Shown piece after piece: positions 63,501 to 64,000 of a stretch of DNA of 64,000 bases. Both the position numbers and the translations under genes were made by a program. The DNA lies in assembly GCF_034190915.1 (NCBI RefSeq), contig NW_026947545.1:1054001-1118000 (forward strand), given 5' to 3'. Position 1 is the stretch's first letter; each line of letters starts with the position of its first letter. This stretch comes from Cavia porcellus (taxonomy: Eukaryota > Chordata > Mammalia > Rodentia > Caviidae). The notes below the pieces were generated by a model that saw only the letters and a list, made by a program, of their open reading frames with translations, did not search any database and was not told where the DNA came from.

Positions 63501-64000
63501 CATTGTATGGGTGTGTAACATTACATTCACTAGTAGCAGTGAGAAAAACATCACGGGGTGGTGTGAATCGGAGGGTCTGAATTAGGATAGGCAGTGAGTG
63601 GCAATGTAGGATGGAGAAACGAACGGTGGGGTGGCAAGTATGGGGAGGTCAGGGAATATGCAGTGGGAATGTAGGATAGGTTTCTGAAAAACATCGCGGG
63701 GTGATGCGCATTGTATGGGTGTGTAACATTACATTCACTAGTAGGAGTGAGAAAAAATCACAGGGTGGTGTGAATCGGAGGGTCTGAATTAGTAGAGGCA
63801 GTGAGTGGAAATGTAGGATGTAGAAAATGACCACGGGGTGGTCAGCATGGGGAGGTCAGGGAACATGCAGTGGCAATGTAGGATAGGTTTCTGAAAAACA
63901 TCACGGGGTGGTGCGCATTGTATGGTTGTGTAACATTACATTCACTAGTAGGAGTGAGAAAAAGATCGTGGGGTGGTGCGCATTGTATGGGAGTGTAACA
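60521..64000. repeat. Diverged satellite monomers to the right edge
   Basis: The array continues without interruption and is cut by the window end. No strict HOR was recognised. Monomers at 62,960-63,416 resemble 58,688-58,936 and 59,493-59,690, and 61,900-62,100 resembles the block A monomer at about 3,050-3,240. Several small deletions occur (for example TGGCAAGTAGAATGG at 62,289 and TGTGAAAAAATCGC at 61,060). Confidence 0.72.

Larger units (their letters stand above)
1..64000. repeat. Satellite DNA array filling the window, 208/273-bp monomers
   Basis: From the first base to the last, the sequence is tandem copies of one monomer family, all in the same orientation. Seen directly: landmarks such as CACTAGTAGGAGTGAG, TGGCAATGTAGGAT and GGTCAGCATGG recur every 208 bp, or 273 bp where one 65-bp subunit is doubled. 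Copies differ by scattered substitutions and 1-2 base indels. I saw no inverted monomer, no interruption by non-satellite DNA and no transposon. Inference: this is eukaryotic heterochromatin, possibly centromeric or pericentromeric. The family is not one I recognise. No function beyond that of a structural satellite can be assigned from the sequence. Confidence 0.97.

Noticed and set aside
1..64000. CRISPR array
   Set aside because: The repeats are regular, but there are no short direct repeats separated by unique spacers. All intervening sequence is itself repeated satellite, and no cas-like gene is present.
1..64000. CENP-B box (pattern TTCGnnnnAnnCGGG, either strand)
   Set aside because: CTTCGCGGGG variants look promising, but the required A and the CGGG at its spacing are missing. 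I found no full match by eye, and a pattern scan would settle it.
1..64000. Transposable element, telomere repeat, tRNA or rRNA inserted in the array
   Set aside because: No stretch departs from the monomer register by more than small indels, there is no TTAGGG-type or TTTAGGG-type array, and no interval remains that is not satellite.

Overview
The whole 64 kb window is one uninterrupted head-to-tail tandem satellite array. I found no protein-coding gene, RNA gene, transposon, CRISPR array or unique sequence in it. A uniform non-coding repeat of this size with multi-level higher-order structure is typical of eukaryotic heterochromatin (centromeric, pericentromeric, subtelomeric, or a B or sex chromosome). 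The sequence gives me no basis for naming the species or chromosomal position, and I do not recognise the satellite family.

The basic unit is a short (S) monomer of 208 bp. It is built from three related subunits of 65 (i), 73 (ii) and 70 bp (iii), each opening with a box like GAAAAACATCGCGGGGTGGT. A long (L) monomer of 273 bp has subunit i duplicated (208 + 65). The window holds very roughly 280 monomers (estimated, not counted one by one), all in the same orientation. My hand consensus for S has G 78, A 58, T 45, C 27: 50.5% GC with a strong G-over-C bias on the + strand.

Monomers are organised into higher-order repeats (HORs), and every HOR length is close to a whole-number sum of 208 and 273. 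From left to right: block A, 3,233 bp (9S+5L), two copies plus a partial third (270-7,690); a mosaic related to block C (7,740-9,729); block B, six units of 3,453, 2,209, 2,830, 3,453, 2,207 bp and a truncated last one (9,730-25,800); block C, about 5,300 bp (15S+8L), from 26,190 with a second copy from 31,490; block D, 7,574 bp (22S+11L), two near-identical copies (about 32,440-47,587) whose first copy overlaps the second C copy; block E, 1,104 bp (4S+1L) twice (47,926-50,133); block F, 481 bp (1S+1L) twice (50,540-51,500); block G, 1,311 bp (5S+1L) about 2.35 times (54,540-57,620); and a more diverged right end (57,620-64,000) with a loose 1.65-1.86 kb repeat.

The main interest is in how the array evolved. 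Each of seven rearrangement junctions I could place falls in an identity tract containing or adjoining the GAAAAACATC box. Block B records several in-register deletions of 3 or 6 monomers with different breakpoints. Two short clusters of differences between the D copies look like gene-conversion tracts. All alignments were done by eye, so HOR edges are accurate to a few tens of bases, and identities are estimates.
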